NCBI GenBank assembly: GCA_964016875.1 | Contig: OZ024718.1 | Coordinates: forward strand, 7,755,001 to 7,819,000 | From: Fallopia convolvulus | Taxonomy: Eukaryota > Streptophyta > Magnoliopsida > Caryophyllales > Polygonaceae | Direction: 5' to 3' | DNA: 64,000 bases | Shown here: positions 24,040 through 36,926 of the stretch, piece by piece | Layout of the letters: each line of letters starts with the position of its first letter | How positions within the stretch are numbered: the stretch's first letter is position 1 | The notes under the pieces: model-generated | Told to the model about the DNA's origin: nothing | Database searches by the model: none | Seen by the model: the letters and a program-made list of their open reading frames with translations, nothing else | Translations under genes and position numbers: made by a program

Positions 24040-26030
24040 TTTGATTTAAGGATAGCGACCGGAAAACCAAAATCCAGAAAGTTTCAATTTTTGTTCCACG
24101 CAGGAAAAATTCATTATCTTGTTTATAATAATAATATTATAAAAATTCAACCAAAAATAATAATAAATATATGCGGCTTTAATTTGGTCAAATAAATGCG
24201 GACTTTTCTTGTGGTGGAATATTATAAAGCGGATCTAAGAAGGATCCACTTCCACCAAAAAAGAGAAAATTGGTGGAGCACGAATAAATAAAATATTCAA
24301 ATTTGCATTATAAGTTTGTCGTTTATATGTGGGTGACAGGGTGAGTGACTGCGTAAACATTTTTATTAGTGTTTTTATTTTCCTTTAAAATATTCAATGT
24401 ACACCTGCCGCCACCAATTTAGAAAGCTAACAAAGTAACAAACTGAAGGCGATGGATTGAAATGTATGTGGACGTCCTTGCGTCACAAATGCAATCCCGG
24501 CTGCTCGATAATCTGAGGAATTTTATTCCAACTTTTAATTGTTTTGCATCAACTCTTGTGCATATCCAAAGGTCGCTACTCGCTAGTTTATGTTCATGGT
24601 AAGGTAATTATCAACTAAATAAAGGGAATAGGGTGCATAAGATAAATGGGCTGTACTTTTTTAGCACACTTTATATCCATGTATCTAAAGTTTTGTGGAC
24701 ACATATCGTTGTGGAATCGCGGTAAGAGAGCTCATATATTAGTGGTTGTGTTCGGGTTCTGGAACTGGACACCGAACAGAAGAACCGGAGGTTAATTTTG
24801 AAAATATAAAATTGTGTCAACGGTTCTGCATTGCCAGCATCTATTTTTTATTTTATAAAGGATCGGAATATCGATTCGCCGGTTCTAGGAAACGTGGAAT
24901 TGGGACCGATCGACTCACGGTTTCACTTGTTGCGAAATTGTTATTTTTTTCCGATTCGGTTCCACGGTTGTAATAGAACCGAACCCACGTTTATCATATA
25001 TTTTTCATCATATTATTGTGAGAATATGAATCAAGTAAAGGGGTCCTCATTTTATATACACAAAATTCTGTAAATGTAAATTGATTTTTTTTTCCGATCA
25101 TATTATGGTGGAGTTTTAAACAAACCTTATAGATGGATTTTTAAAAATGAATTTATTCTTTTAACTAGGATAAGTTGATTTTTTTTTAATGTAAATGCTC
25201 ATCTGATTCATCTCACACATCCAAGTTTATTTTTCCACAATATAGATTAATTATGATTATGGTGAAGTAAATAGAGTGGTCGATCAAATCGTATTTCTTG
25301 CCACACATTTTCTCTGGATCAAATTTGAGTTTCCTTAAAATTTTAAGTTCTCATTCAAAAAAAATATTATAAGTTTGGATAATGACTGAGACTTGGTCCC
25401 TTCTAAATCTTACATAATATAAGAAACAATATACTTTTATTTATTTTTAAAAGATTTTTCTAATGTGTGCTCAAATCTAATAAGTATGATATTTGTTTGA
25501 CATTTTTATATTTTTTAAAAGGGTTTATCAATTTTATATTAGGAGATAGTTTTTAAAATAAATTAAAACTAAATTATTACTGTATGTTTATGGTACACGT
25601 TAGTTGAATCCTTTTTTAAATTGCCTTTAAATTTAGTTATTGTACGTAACAATGAAATACAATATATGATTAATGAGAGTAAGAAGGGGGGAAAGCTCGT
25701 ATAATGTATGTTGCGATCATACGAGCTTCGACCACACTCGTAAAACATTTCTTAATTGATCGTGTAGCAACTACTCAACTAGCCATCAAATATTGTACGT
25801 ACGTGGATTGACGGGATATTGACATATATTATCCTAAAGAAAAACAGTTCACATACATTTTTAATTGCATAGCATATATGTTGGACCACCCCCAAGTTGC
25901 ACAATTTAATTAAAGCCCTACTTTAATTTTTAAATAGATGTGACACAACTTCATACTATCTTTGATCAACTATATTGTCATCTAACTAATACATATATTA
26001 TAAAGCATAAATTATTTATGTTGAAAGAAT
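24040..26030. other. AT-rich intergenic, no gene
   Basis: Mostly A/T-rich. Around 24745-24985 there are many GGTTC/GAACC words. A perfect 10-base inverted repeat (AAGCTCGTAT, 16-base loop) lies at 25693-25728. No gene is recognised. Confidence 0.5.
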
Positions 26031-27880
26031 TGTTAGAATAAATTCAGTTCAGGGTAATTAGCTAGCTTAGCCAGGTTATTGTTTAGTTAGAAGCTTCTGA
26101 GTGAAGCAAATATAAGTACCTGAATTCGTTGTAACAGAAATCAATTTAATGAATGAAGTTCATCTTTCGTGTTCTCTTTCTCTTCCTTGGTCTATCTTTG
26201 ATTGAGAATCTATGTTCTTTTCTCTTTTGCCCCAAAAATCCTCTTTTTTGTTCGATCGATTTTCTTCTTGGTTGTTCAATTCTTTGGTTGTTCCTCATGG
26301 ATTCGAACAATCCATTGTACATTCATCCTTTTGAATAGTTCAGGGATGATTATGGCTATCAAAGTCTTCGTGGCTCTGGTTTTTACTCTTGGAGAAGCTC
26401 AATGGTGATTGTGTTAAAAGCAAAGAATAAATTCGGTTTCATCAATGGATATGTGGTTTGTCCGGATCCTAAATCTGCTGATTTTGGTCGATGGGAATGG
26501 TGCAATGCAATGGTTTATTCATGGCTATCTAATGCAATGACAGAGGAAATAGCTGAGTATTTTCTTCTATATGGTGATGCAAAACAAATCTAGAGAGATC
26601 AGAAGCAAAATTTGCACAAAGCAATGTTGCACACAAGTTTTCAATTGAGAAAGAATTAAGCACTATTTCACATTCTTCTAATTGAATTTCTGGTTTTTTA
26701 CTCAAATCAAGAGGCTATAGGATGAGAAAGATTCTATAATGAATACTCCACTGTGTTCTTGCGGTATGGATGATGCTATTAGAAAACTGCATGATGAACG
26801 ACGTCTTCTTCAATTCTCAATGGGGTTTAATGAATCCTATTCGATTGCTAGAGGAAGTATTTTCATGATGAATCCTTTGCCAAATGTTCATCAAGCCTAT
26901 TCTCTTTTAATTCAAGAGGAGAAACAGCGTGACATCAATTCTACTAGCAAGCTTTTGATCGAATCATCATCTTTGAATGTCATGTCTGGAAGTTCAAATC
27001 TTGATCATTTTGCTAATGGTGCAATGAATTCGAGAAACTATGTTCAGAACGAGGGAAAGATGAGTTATTTTTGTACACATTGCAAGAAAACGAATCATTC
27101 AGTTAAGAGATGCTATAAGATCATAGGGTATCCAGACAAAAGTAGAAAGCCAAGATCACATCATGCTAATAATGCTTATTCAGTTGCTGAAACATAAAGT
27201 TCTTAACAGAATTCCTCATCTATTTCTTCTGGTTTGACAGATGATCAATACTCTCAACTAATGACATTGCTAAGCAAGATTTCAGTTGACACTTCAAGCA
27301 ATTCTTCTAATGCTCACATGGTTGGTATTACATGCTGCTTCTCTTCATCATTCAATTCATCTAGATCTTTGTTTTCAAAATCTACATGGATTATTGATAC
27401 CGGAGTAAGTGACCCCATGACTTTCAATTTAAATTTATTTTCTGAGATGCATCTATTGTCATCATCAATGTCTATTTCTATGCCAAATGGCAAGGTTCTA
27501 GAAGTCAAATTAGCTAGTATAGTGCAAGTGACTAATCAGATTATCTTGAGAGATGTATTTCATGTACCAAAATTTATATTTAGCTTGCTTTCTATCAACA
27601 AATTGGTTATTCAGATGCGATGTGTTGCTCGTTTTGATGCTGGAGTTTGTTGGCTGCAAGCCTGCAAGGTCCTCATTTGAAGGAAAATTTGTTGCTTGGT
27701 AAAGCATAGAACATGCTATATGTTTTCAACAATGTTGCAACTGGGAATAAAGATTCTACTACATTTGTTCCCAGTGATGTTTCACAAGTTTCTACTTGTT
27801 TCGCTAGAACTAAAGATTGATATCAATTCCCATAATATTTCTCATTTTACTCATAAAAGAGACATAATTAAGATTTCGTA
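26031..27880 (+). mobile_element. Ty1/copia-type retrotransposon 5' fragment (gag to protease), decayed
   Basis: Begins with a likely LTR start (TGTTAGAATA). From ATG 26297 a gag-like frame reads MDSNNPLYIHPFE then, after a shift, WRSSMVIVLKAKNKFGFING, typical of copia gag. A CCHC knuckle follows (CTHCKKTNHSVKRCYKIIG, near 27070-27130), then a protease site with DTGV in place of DTGA (WIIDTGVSDPMT, near 27390). Several frameshifts and stops separate these parts. Integrase, reverse transcriptase and the 3' LTR are missing, and recognisable sequence fades near 27800-27880. Confidence 0.75.
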
Positions 27881-28434
27881 ACAAATATAATAGCGTATAC
27901 AAGGCTAATATAGAAGTATGACATTTTAATATACAAGGTTGACAGTAAAAAATTTAGTCTTAACAAACTAGTATATTTTAACATATCTTTAACTTTTATT
28001 TTATTTTTTTTCCACTCCTGATTTTTCGTTTCATACTTTAAAATCATAACCAAGAAATTATTTTACAATATTTTTACATTTCTTTTATCTTTTTTTTTTC
28101 AATTTTGTTTTCTGATTTTAATTGCTAATTTGTAAAAATTATTTTCTTTATTTTCAATTATAAAGAAAATTGAATTATTTTAATATTTGTCTAAAATAGG
28201 AAAGGGCATGATTTTGGGTATTTATGCTATATTTTTAGAAATTTGAGTTATTGTTTTGGGCATTAATGTAACTTTAAAAAAAAAAACAAATTTACAAAAT
28301 GATTTAAAAATGGGACATGTAGCACTAATTCCTAAATAAATATTTCTAAGAAAATGACTTTTTTTTAGTCTATTTAAGGGTGGGCTCACTTCCTAAAGGT
28401 ATGCTCTTTAAAGAGACAATAGAGTGAGTTCCTT
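27881..28434. other. AT-rich gap next to the LINE insertion
   Basis: T- and A-rich DNA without coding signal. It ends with one copy of the target duplication of the neighbouring LINE (ATAGAGTGAGTTCCTT, 28419-28434). Confidence 0.55.
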
Positions 28435-29972
28435 TTTTGGTCGAAAGAAAGACAATACTATCCGTCCTCTCAAGGAGGAATTTTAATAAAAAGGAAAAAA
28501 GGCTAGGTAGTAATCAAGCGGGGGATAGCCCGACTCCTTACATCAGCAGACAACAAACAAATAACACCCTCTGGCGGGTCAAGCAATACATGAAAAATCT
28601 AAGCTAAAAGAAAAGGCAAACGAAGCAAGGAAGTGAGCCACAACATTGGCTTCCCTATAAATATGACGGACCTAAACACGCCAGTTCCTTCTAAGAAAAC
28701 CTTGGCATGATGGCATCGAAACACCAGGCTAAATAAAGGGTGATGACAACTCCAAGCAAACGTTCCTGTAACCCTGATTCCAAGCTAACCGCAAACCTTG
28801 GTACGCCCCCAAAGTCCATCCATAGGAAAGAAACACATGCCAATATTATGCACAAAACCACATTGTCATTACCCATCAGCATCCCTAATAACTCCTCCTC
28901 CTGCCGACGTGCCATCATGTCCAGCAGAGCCATCAATATTAATTTTGACCCAACCCTCGAGTGGAGTCTTCCAAACAATAAAGCTCTCAACTTTTCTGAG
29001 TTTTCTCGTAGACCCACAAACACGCTCCATGAAGGTCATAACGATCGAGTACTCTGCTTCACGCTCCAGGACAAAAGCCTTCCTATTACATGTGAAAGGC
29101 GCTTGATCAAAAATAAAATTGTTACACCACTTCCAAATCCACCATAAGGCAATAGCGAAAATAAAATTTAAATCACATGTAATATTTATACGAATCTAAA
29201 AGGCAATATCAAACTGGAAAAAGACTTCCCTGGCAAGAGGAGGGTGAAGATCGTCCCAAAAACGTGTTGTGATGTGATGTCACAGTCGCGTAAGAGATGG
29301 ATCAACGACTCCTCATCGGATGAACATATCGAGCATAGGGCATTCACTAGTACATAATAGGGGTATGCACCGCAAAATGTTTATCGCGTTTAAGTTAATC
29401 GTGGTATATTTTTAATTTTTTAAGAAAATAAGTATAATCGGTCCACACTTTAATAAACAAAACGCGATGTGAGGGTAATAAAGTATTTTGGGACCACAAT
29501 TTAATTGATTAACGTGGTGTGGATAAAATACACAAACCACGCTAATTATCTTAACCGCGGTCTAGGGCATAAAAAAAAGCGGAAAACCCCTTGCCAACTC
29601 TTAGCATTTCTTGCGCCCTACTTTTCACCCAAAACTCCTCCATCGACCTACTGTTTCAAGTATTTCGATCGACGACATCGAAGATCTGCTCTTTCAACTG
29701 TTAGCATATCCCGCACCCCTTCCTTCAAAATGTCACTTTGGTGTATGAACAAGCATTTACATTTAATTTTAATGAAAACTCTTCTTTTACATATGTGTTT
29801 GTACTACTGTAGAGTAGTATGACTTTGTATACTGTGGAGCGTTTTTATTATGAATGTTATTATACTAATAACAGGTCTATATAAACTGGGGAGAAGTAGA
29901 ACAAATAAATTGGATCACCGATATTATTATGAGTGCGGTTCATATTTGCCAAAATAACTACGCTAGCTCGTA

Positions 29973-30592
29973 CTCCCTCTATCCCCGTTTGTTTGTCCAG
30001 TTTCCTTTTCGGACGTCTCCTTTTGTTTGTCTACTTTCCTTTTATATCTATAATTTTCTTACATTATTACTCCTACCTAATATCAACTTTTATCCACTTT
30101 CTCAATTACCAATACTCCCTCCGTCCCCGAAAGTTTGTCCTAAAGGACAACTTTCACATATATTAAGAAATGGGTAGAAAAGATGAAGTGGCCAATAGGG
30201 TGAAGGGAGAGAGTGTGATTGTGATGGGTAAAAATGGTAAGAAAGAGAAAAAGAAAGGAAAAGACTAAAATGGGTTTGAAGGGGTAGATTTTTTGTTAGA
30301 TAATGGGGGGTAAAAGATGAGATAAAATGAGGGTAATATTGTAAGAAACATTGATATAAAAGGAAAGTTGAAAAGGTGGACAAACTTTACGGGACACCCA
30401 AAGAGGAATACAAGACAAACTTTCGGGGACGGAGGGAGTACTACTTTACACATTTTATCCCTATAAAATTACAAACATACCCCCAATCAATCTCATCTTT
30501 TATCCACTTTTCCATTTACCAATACTACTTTACACCCTTCTTAATAACCACAAAAACCGTACTTTTGGACAAACAAACCGGGACGGAGGGAG
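29973..30592. mobile_element. Outer Stowaway-like MITE inside the CACTA element
   Basis: Ends CTCCCTCTATCCCCGTTTGT and, on -, CTCCCTCCGTCCCGGTTTGT, flanked by TA on both sides (29971-29972 and 30593-30594). CTCCCTCCGT is the classic Stowaway (Tc1/mariner) terminus. Without the inner insertion the element would be about 294 bases. Confidence 0.85.
30115..30438. mobile_element. Inner Stowaway-like MITE nested in the outer one
   Basis: Ends CTCCCTCCGTCCCCGAAAGT and its exact reverse complement, flanked by TA (30113-30114 and 30439-30440), length 324. The flanks ACCAATA and CTACTTTACAC match an unbroken ACCAATACTACTTTACAC near 30517-30534 in the same outer element, which looks like an empty site. 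Confidence 0.88.
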
Positions 30593-31417
30593 TACCACGT
30601 TTGTTGATAAAAAATGCGATCCGAGACTAGACCACGTAAAAATTAAATGTGGTACGAAATAAAGTTGGACCGCGGAATGAACAAGCACGGTCTGAAATAA
30701 AGCCGGACTACGGAACTAAACAAGCGTGGTTCGAAATAAAGTCGGACCGCGGAACACTAAAGCGCGGTCCGATTTTCGGACTGCAACATTGTACACCGCG
30801 GAATTAAAAACGCGGTCCGATGTACAAAAAAATCGCGGTGCGAGGGCCTCTATTGTACTAGTGAATAACGACAAAATGTCGCCGAACCCGCTCTAGATTT
30901 GTAAGAAATTTACCGCGCCATGAAGGACAATCCATAGGAAGAAACGAGCTCTCTCACCGACTTTAAGACTCCAAAGTGTCGTGAAAATACTCCGATTAGC
31001 ACCAAGGAAAATGCAATCAGTCCGAATGAGATCATAAGCCGTGGACACCGTAAATTGGCCCGAGGAAGATAACTCCAACTGAGAACATCAATCAAATCCG
31101 GTTCTTCCGATAGGGCAACCGAGGCGAGCTTCAACAGAGTAGAACTCGACAACATTCCAGAAAACAAGGCCTAGTTCCACCCCACCCATAATCTAGTAAG
31201 TATTAACTGGAAGATTAAGCCACTCATTCGAAACATGAATTAACGCCACATTAGCCAACCGAACGTCACCTACCCACTTGTCCGTCCAAAACTTAGCCAC
31301 TCCTCTATTACTAACACACCATCGTGCCCCAACTACAACACTTTGGACCCCAACTTGAATACTCCTCCATATATGCAACTTGTTAGTCCGCTCAGCCAAC
31401 CATAGAGTGAGTTCCTT

Positions 31418-32047
31418 ATATCAACTCCACCCGGTTGTAATAATTTTTTTTAGAGAGAACCGTGGTATATATGTCTCTTGGCAAAAATAGAGGGCGAGAA
31501 TCTTTTAATAATAACATTTTATTCCTCAAAAGTATTATTGTGAAAGATTGTTATCCCAAATCGGAAATTCTAATATAACTTGTCCAACATATATACTCTT
31601 GAGCTACTCTTCATATTACCAATTGGTTTTAGAATGCAACCCCACGGACTTATGTGCTGGGCCGAATGCGCTCATGAACCGACGTGTGTATCCCACGTCA
31701 TATTCGTCTGTAGGTCCAAAAATAATATTTTTATTTAAAAAAAGGAAAAATATTAACTGAGCGGGTTCGCCACATGACGGAAGCGCTGAGCCTGCCCCTC
31801 CCACTTCTTAAGCCTCTAACCAATAAATCGCTGACACGCGTCCAGCATCTATCTTTCTGCTTAAGCAGGTCTCAAAATCCGTCTAGGTTCAATGAACCTT
31901 AGAAAACGCAACCTCCCCCTCTCCATTTAAAACTCCTCTCGCCTTCCTCAGAACCTCAAATTATCGTTCCAAGGAAACGAAGAAGGACAAGAAGAAATTC
32001 TCAAGTAGTGACATAACAAGAGGAAAAATTCACCAAATTGCTTCCCA
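31418..32047. other. Promoter and 5' UTR region of the APS reductase gene
   Basis: Downstream of the LINE target duplication. A possible TATA-like stretch (CATTTAAAACTC) lies at about 31923-31935. The first in-frame ATG of the next gene is at 32048. No other gene is seen. Confidence 0.45.
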
Positions 32048-34346
32048 ATGGCGTTGGCGGTCAGTTCATCATCTTCAATTTCCGCTTCAATTTCAACTTC
32101 TAGGTCCTCCAATGGTGCCTCTGGTTTCAGAGGTACAGATTTTCTCCCTACATCGATATCATTGCTTCAATTTGTTGATTTGGTGGTTTAATTGTTTTAA
32201 TTTTGTTCAATTTTTTAAAATCCTTGTAAATCAATTTGTATTCATATGAAAGTTCTTGTTCTCCACAGCGCCGTTAATTGGCTCTTATCAGCCGTTGGAT
32301 CGGGCTAATCCCGCGGCCGTGAGCTACTCCAGGAAGAGGAGCGTTTCTGTAAGCGCCGAGCCAAAGCGCAACGACTCCATCGTCCCTCTGTCGGCAACAA
32401 TCGTCGGCCCTGGAATTGGTTCGTTATATTGTCCTCTGAAAATTGAATTGTTTCAAAGTCTTGATCTTGGGATTGGCATTGACGATGTTATCCCCTGTGT
32501 TCTATTGACTTTACAGAGGAGATCGAGAAGGTGGACATCGTAGAAGAGGAAGTTAACTTTGAGCAGCTGGCTAAAGAGCTTGAGAGCGCTTCCCCTCTTG
32601 AGATTATGGACAGGGCTTTGGAGAAATTCGGAAATGACATAGCCATTGCTTTCAGGTATAAATAGGTTCCCGTCAAGTATTGAATTCAATTTGGTGTTTT
32701 CTTATGATTGTTCACAGATTAGACTAATTTAGGGTTTGTTGTTTTAGTTGCTTATGAGTTATGTCTATTCTCAATTTTGGGGGAATCTGGAATAATGAAT
32801 CCAGACGTCTGTTTGTCTACATTCATTCATTGCTTCTGTTGTCAATTAGCATCTAGCCATCTAGGTTCCTACTTGCCTGGTCAACTTGGATATATTCTTA
32901 TGGAAAAGAATATACCTTTTCTTAAAGAAAGCATCTAATTCATTAATTTCCTTTTTCTTTGTTAATTTTATTGATTTTATTATTCGGCCATTAAAAGTTA
33001 ATCAATTGCTAGGCTGGTAATTTCTTTTAAAAGTGGGAAGACATAGACCAATGTTCTTCCCATTTGTATCCTTGTGAGTTTGGGTCTGTAGTTGATGTTA
33101 AATTCACCTGGACGGCCGCCCTTAATTGACCAATTAAAGGGAAAAATACTTTTGCAAATAGGTCCCAATCAATTAGGTTGTAATTCTATACCTCTAACTT
33201 AAGATTTTACTAATCATGATTTGTAGATGTTTGTTTTACATGAAATTGGTCTGCAATTGGTGTGGCGTTATGCATAATTGGTCTGATCTTTTGTATAATC
33301 TAACTTCAATTTCCACATTCTTCTAATGCAGTGGTGCTGAAGACGTTGCTTTGATCGAATACGCAAAGCTAACCGGCAGACCCTTCAGGGTATTCAGCCT
33401 GGACACAGGACGATTAAACCCCGAAACATACCGTTTCTTCGATGAAGTCGAAAAGCACTACGACATCCACATCGAATACATGTTCCCTGACTCCGTCGAA
33501 GTCCAAGCCCTCGTCCGAAACAAGGGTCTGTTCTCTTTCTACGAAGACGGCCACCAAGAATGCTGCAGAGTCAGGAAAGTCCGGCCTCTAAGACGGGCTC
33601 TCAAGGGTCTACGGGCCTGGATCACGGGCCAGAGAAAAGATCAGTCTCCTGGAACCCGCTCTGAAGTCCCTGTCGTCCAAGTCGACCCTGTCTTTGAAGG
33701 CCTCGACGGCGGGAGCGGCAGCCTTGTTAAGTGGAACCCCGTCGCTAATGTTAAAGGCAACGACGTTTGGAACTTCCTTCGGGCAATGAACGTTCCTGTG
33801 AACTCATTGCACGCTCAAGGGTATGTCTCGATTGGGTGTGAGCCGTGCACCAGAGCTGTTCTCCCTGGGCAGCACGAACGGGAGGGGAGATGGTGGTGGG
33901 AGGATGCAAAGGCGAAGGAGTGTGGGCTGCACAAGGGAAATATCAAGGAGTCGGTAAACGGGAACGGTAAAGCTGAAGCGAAGGTGGAAGATATTTTTGA
34001 GTCGAAAGACATTGTGACGTTGAGCAGGGCGGGAATTGAGAACTTGCTGAAATTGGATGACCGAAGAGAGCCGTGGATCGTCGTTATGTATGCGCCGTGG
34101 TGCGGGTTTTGCCAAGCCATGGAGGCGTCGTATGATGAGCTGGCCGAGAAGCTGGCGGGTTCGGGGGTGAAGGTGGGGAAGTTCAGAGCAGATGGTGATC
34201 AGAAGGAGTTTGCTGCAAGAGAGTTGCAGTTGCTAAGCTTCCCAACAATCTTGTTCTTCCCCAAGCACTCTTCTCAGCCGATCAAGTACCCGTCCGAGAA
34301 GCGAGACGTCGAGTCGTTGATGGCTTTTGTGAGTGCCCTGAGATAA
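32048..34346 (+). CDS. APR: 5'-adenylylsulfate (APS) reductase, plastid
   Basis: Exons 32048-32132, 32269-32418, 32517-32655 and 33332-34346 join to 1389 bases, 462 residues, the usual length. The enzyme reduces APS to sulfite with glutathione in plastids, a control step of sulfate assimilation. The Ser-rich N-terminus (about 50 residues) fits a transit peptide. The reductase domain has FSLDTGRLNPETY and the 4Fe-4S cysteines C202, C203, C294 and C297 (ECCRVRKV, GCEPCTR). The C-terminal thioredoxin-like domain has CGFC at 382-385 (APWCGFCQAME) and acts as a glutaredoxin. All key residues are present. The large last exon is GC-rich. Confidence 0.97.
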
Positions 34347-36926
34347 AAGAGGCGAGTTTTGAAGGAGTGAAGAGATCATGTGGAAAAGGGAAATGGAGGA
34401 TGAATACTACAGGAGCACACAAGTGCTAATTGTGGGATTCTGTAGAGCTGTAATGTGCTTATATTTTTGTAGTGATGTGGAGAGTATCTGATGTTTTTAC
34501 TTGGGTAAATTGATGCTCTATAAGGTGAAGGAGGGTAAGAATAATAGAGGGATGAGGTGGGGTTTTTTGTTCAGTGTTTGAGTTGGGTAGGGAAGAGTTA
34601 TCATGTGTACATGTTTCTTCTCTGGAATAATTGGATAGATTGTTCCTTAGTTTTTACTGTTTACCTGATTTGGTTATTTGGTGAGTGCCATGTTGAATTG
34701 ATTTGGTGGCAAAAGAATGAACCTTTTAAAATTTTATAACATCCAACTAGTCAAGTGTCGTGCACTATTTATTTATAACAGCATACATACAGAGTGAAAA
34801 TGTCATCACACAATTATTTATTAACAAAAGAAGCGTCAATAATCATGATTTGGTCTCAGGCCCGAAAATGAATAAGATGTTCCAGAGCCAAGAGTAGAAA
34901 GCAATGTTTGAACCCTGAAGTCATTGTCAATACAGACACTTTTTACTCAAAACATTGCGTTTGTGTACTCCATGTCTAATGCCCAAGTGTGGCTACTACT
35001 ACATGTCAAAGTCAAGATCTCATTGTTACATATGCAATTTCCTTAGCTAATTGTGTGATAAGAGGTATGGGAATGTCCCTCTGCCTTAGTGGTAGGAGGT
35101 AAGTGAATCTTGAGTGGTCTCATTTAATATCTCTACCTTCTTTCACTTAGGCGAAAAATTAAGTCTTCACCTTAATTTTTCTTTAATTGGGTTGAGCCAG
35201 ATAGTGTAACCCGATTTTATCTGATTTGTGGTCCTTGCCGGATTGGTCACGAGCCTAGTGTTTGCCCAAAGGTGGATTCCGAGTTATAAAAAAAGTTGTT
35301 TATTTTGAAAAATAAAAATATCTTTTTCGTTTTTAAATGATATAATTTTGAGTAAAATCCAGAAAATATAATAAAAAAAATAATATTTCAATATATATGC
35401 GGATGACAGAGAGTTTGCATTTGTATATTTTCAGGAGACCCAAAAAGTGCTTTCAATGCACTCGTGATTCCTATCAGTTTATATGTTACCGTTTTATCAG
35501 AGTCGTCAGAATTCATGCAAGGAAAAATAAATAAAGAAGGTAATGTAATGTAATGTGTTGGGTGCAAGACACAACAAAGCTAGGGCTGTTCATCACTCAT
35601 CAGTCGCTCTCACCACTTCACAAGTTGGAAGAATCCCAGAAGACAACAACTATTCGAAATTTCGAATTCAATATATGACTTACTATTATTCAGACAAGAT
35701 GCTGCCTCATTTCTGTTTTTATTAGATAAACTATGTACTGTATCTCACACTTGGCCAGTTTGGTTAGAAAGATGTGGAGCTACAAAAGATGTGACTTTGA
35801 TATGCTTATGAATCCAATGCTATCACAAGCATATCTTATACTTGGTACAAAATCATTCTTACCTAACCCTCAGGTATGGTTTTTTTCTTCCAAACCCCGT
35901 TCTTATTGCTCCTTGAAAAAAAAAGTAGAACAAGAAATTGAATACTTTTTTTTTTCTCTCTTTTTGTATGAAATGAAAACCCCAATATTACCTTGAGAAA
36001 ATGACAATCTATAGAGTTTTAATTTAAGTTGTTCATAGAGTTGGTAAAATCTGAACCATTAATATTATTACTAATAGATTAGATTTTTTATATTATTTAA
36101 AAATATATTTAAAATTTACAAAAAATACTAATTTAATATACAATAATTTTAAGGGATTCAAATCCTCTCTAGCTCACCCCTCGCATGCGTGTATTGATTT
36201 CTCATCGTTTGTTAAGTTTCTTTCTTGTTTGTTTGAAGTTTTTTTCATGGTTGTACTCCCTTATCAGTTTATCCGATTATTGATTATTTCAATTATTTCG
36301 ACCTTTATCTTGTAAATTGAATCATGTTCTTGTGTAAAAAAACTCTCCCAAGGAATTACAATGTTAATTTACATTTAATATTCGAATCAAGTGATGTCTC
36401 CCATATGTCTAGCATATCTACGAGGGTTTCTTAAATAGGCAAACAGTTACAGAATTAGCTTATAGAGAAAGAAATAGTTCATTTACAGCTCAAGATTCAA
36501 TTATTTTCCTAATACTACTTGCATTTATTTACCGCTACTGTTCTCACCAAACACACAAGACAGCTACAGAAATTCAAAACAGGTGTTTATGAATTTCATA
36601 CAACCGTTCCCTTGTCGGTAAATGAGGTCAATTTGGTCAAATTCCTACAAAGATCAAAACTTGAAGCCTTTAAATTCCTTCCCTCTTTCCTCTTTGTTTT
36701 CAGCGAGCCATTTGGAGTTTAACTTCTACCAAGTGTATGGCAGAGGAGTATGTCCCATCATCTGTAGAGAGAGATAATTGAGTGAGAGAGAGATTCTACA
36801 GCAGCTGATTTTTAGAAAGACTTTTCTTAAATTAGTAGGTGGAAGAGAGGGCGAGAGGCAAATGCAACGACCCGGAGTTGAACCAGAGATAGAGGATGAT
36901 AAACGTGGAGCTCAACCTACACTTTA
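34347..36926. other. Intergenic, one SINE-like stretch
   Basis: 34347 to about 34560 is the probable 3' UTR of APR. Around 35070-35295 a stretch reads CTGCCTTAGTGGTAGGAGGT and ends in GAGTTATAAAAAAAG, like a plant tRNA-derived SINE, but I found no clear B box or target duplication. 35300-36926 is AT-rich, with the promoter and 5' UTR of the next gene at its end. Confidence 0.4.

Larger units (their letters stand above)
29345..30863. mobile_element. Non-autonomous CACTA (En/Spm) element inside the LINE
   Basis: Left end CACTAGTACATAATAGGGG and right end, on -, CACTAGTACAATAGAGGCCC. Subterminal regions carry repeated GCGGTCCGA/TCGGACCGCG and AACGCGG words, a hallmark of CACTA elements. Length is 1519 bases and no transposase frame is seen. 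It splits the zinc-binding domain of the LINE. Flanking triplets are ATT and AAT, so the 3-bp duplication is not perfect. Confidence 0.82.
28435..31401 (-). mobile_element. 5'-truncated LINE with 16-bp target duplication, interrupted by a CACTA element
   Basis: On -, from 31401: the C-terminal RT region (HIWRSIQVGVQSVVVGARW, near 31380), then zf-RVT (GQFTVSTAYDLIRTD near 31050, CSICSSDEESLIHLLRDC near 29330-29280), then RNase H (WVKINIDGSAGHDGTSAGGG, near 28950). The 3' A tail is seen as TTTTTT at 28433-28438. ATAGAGTGAGTTCCTT occurs at 28419-28434 and again at 31402-31417, a perfect 16-base target duplication that fixes both ends. Several stops break the frame. The 3' tail matches that of the LINE ending at 63490. 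Confidence 0.85.

Noticed and set aside
24746..25073. Possible gene around GGTTC/GAACC-rich stretch
   Set aside because: Only short frames without motifs. The words look like a worn repeat, and no ends or domain could be defined.
29342..30866. Perfect 3-bp target duplication for the CACTA element
   Set aside because: Flanks are ATT and AAT, not equal. The CACTA call rests on ends and subterminal repeats instead.
33804..34120. - strand frames of about 100 residues
   Set aside because: Antisense of the APR last exon.
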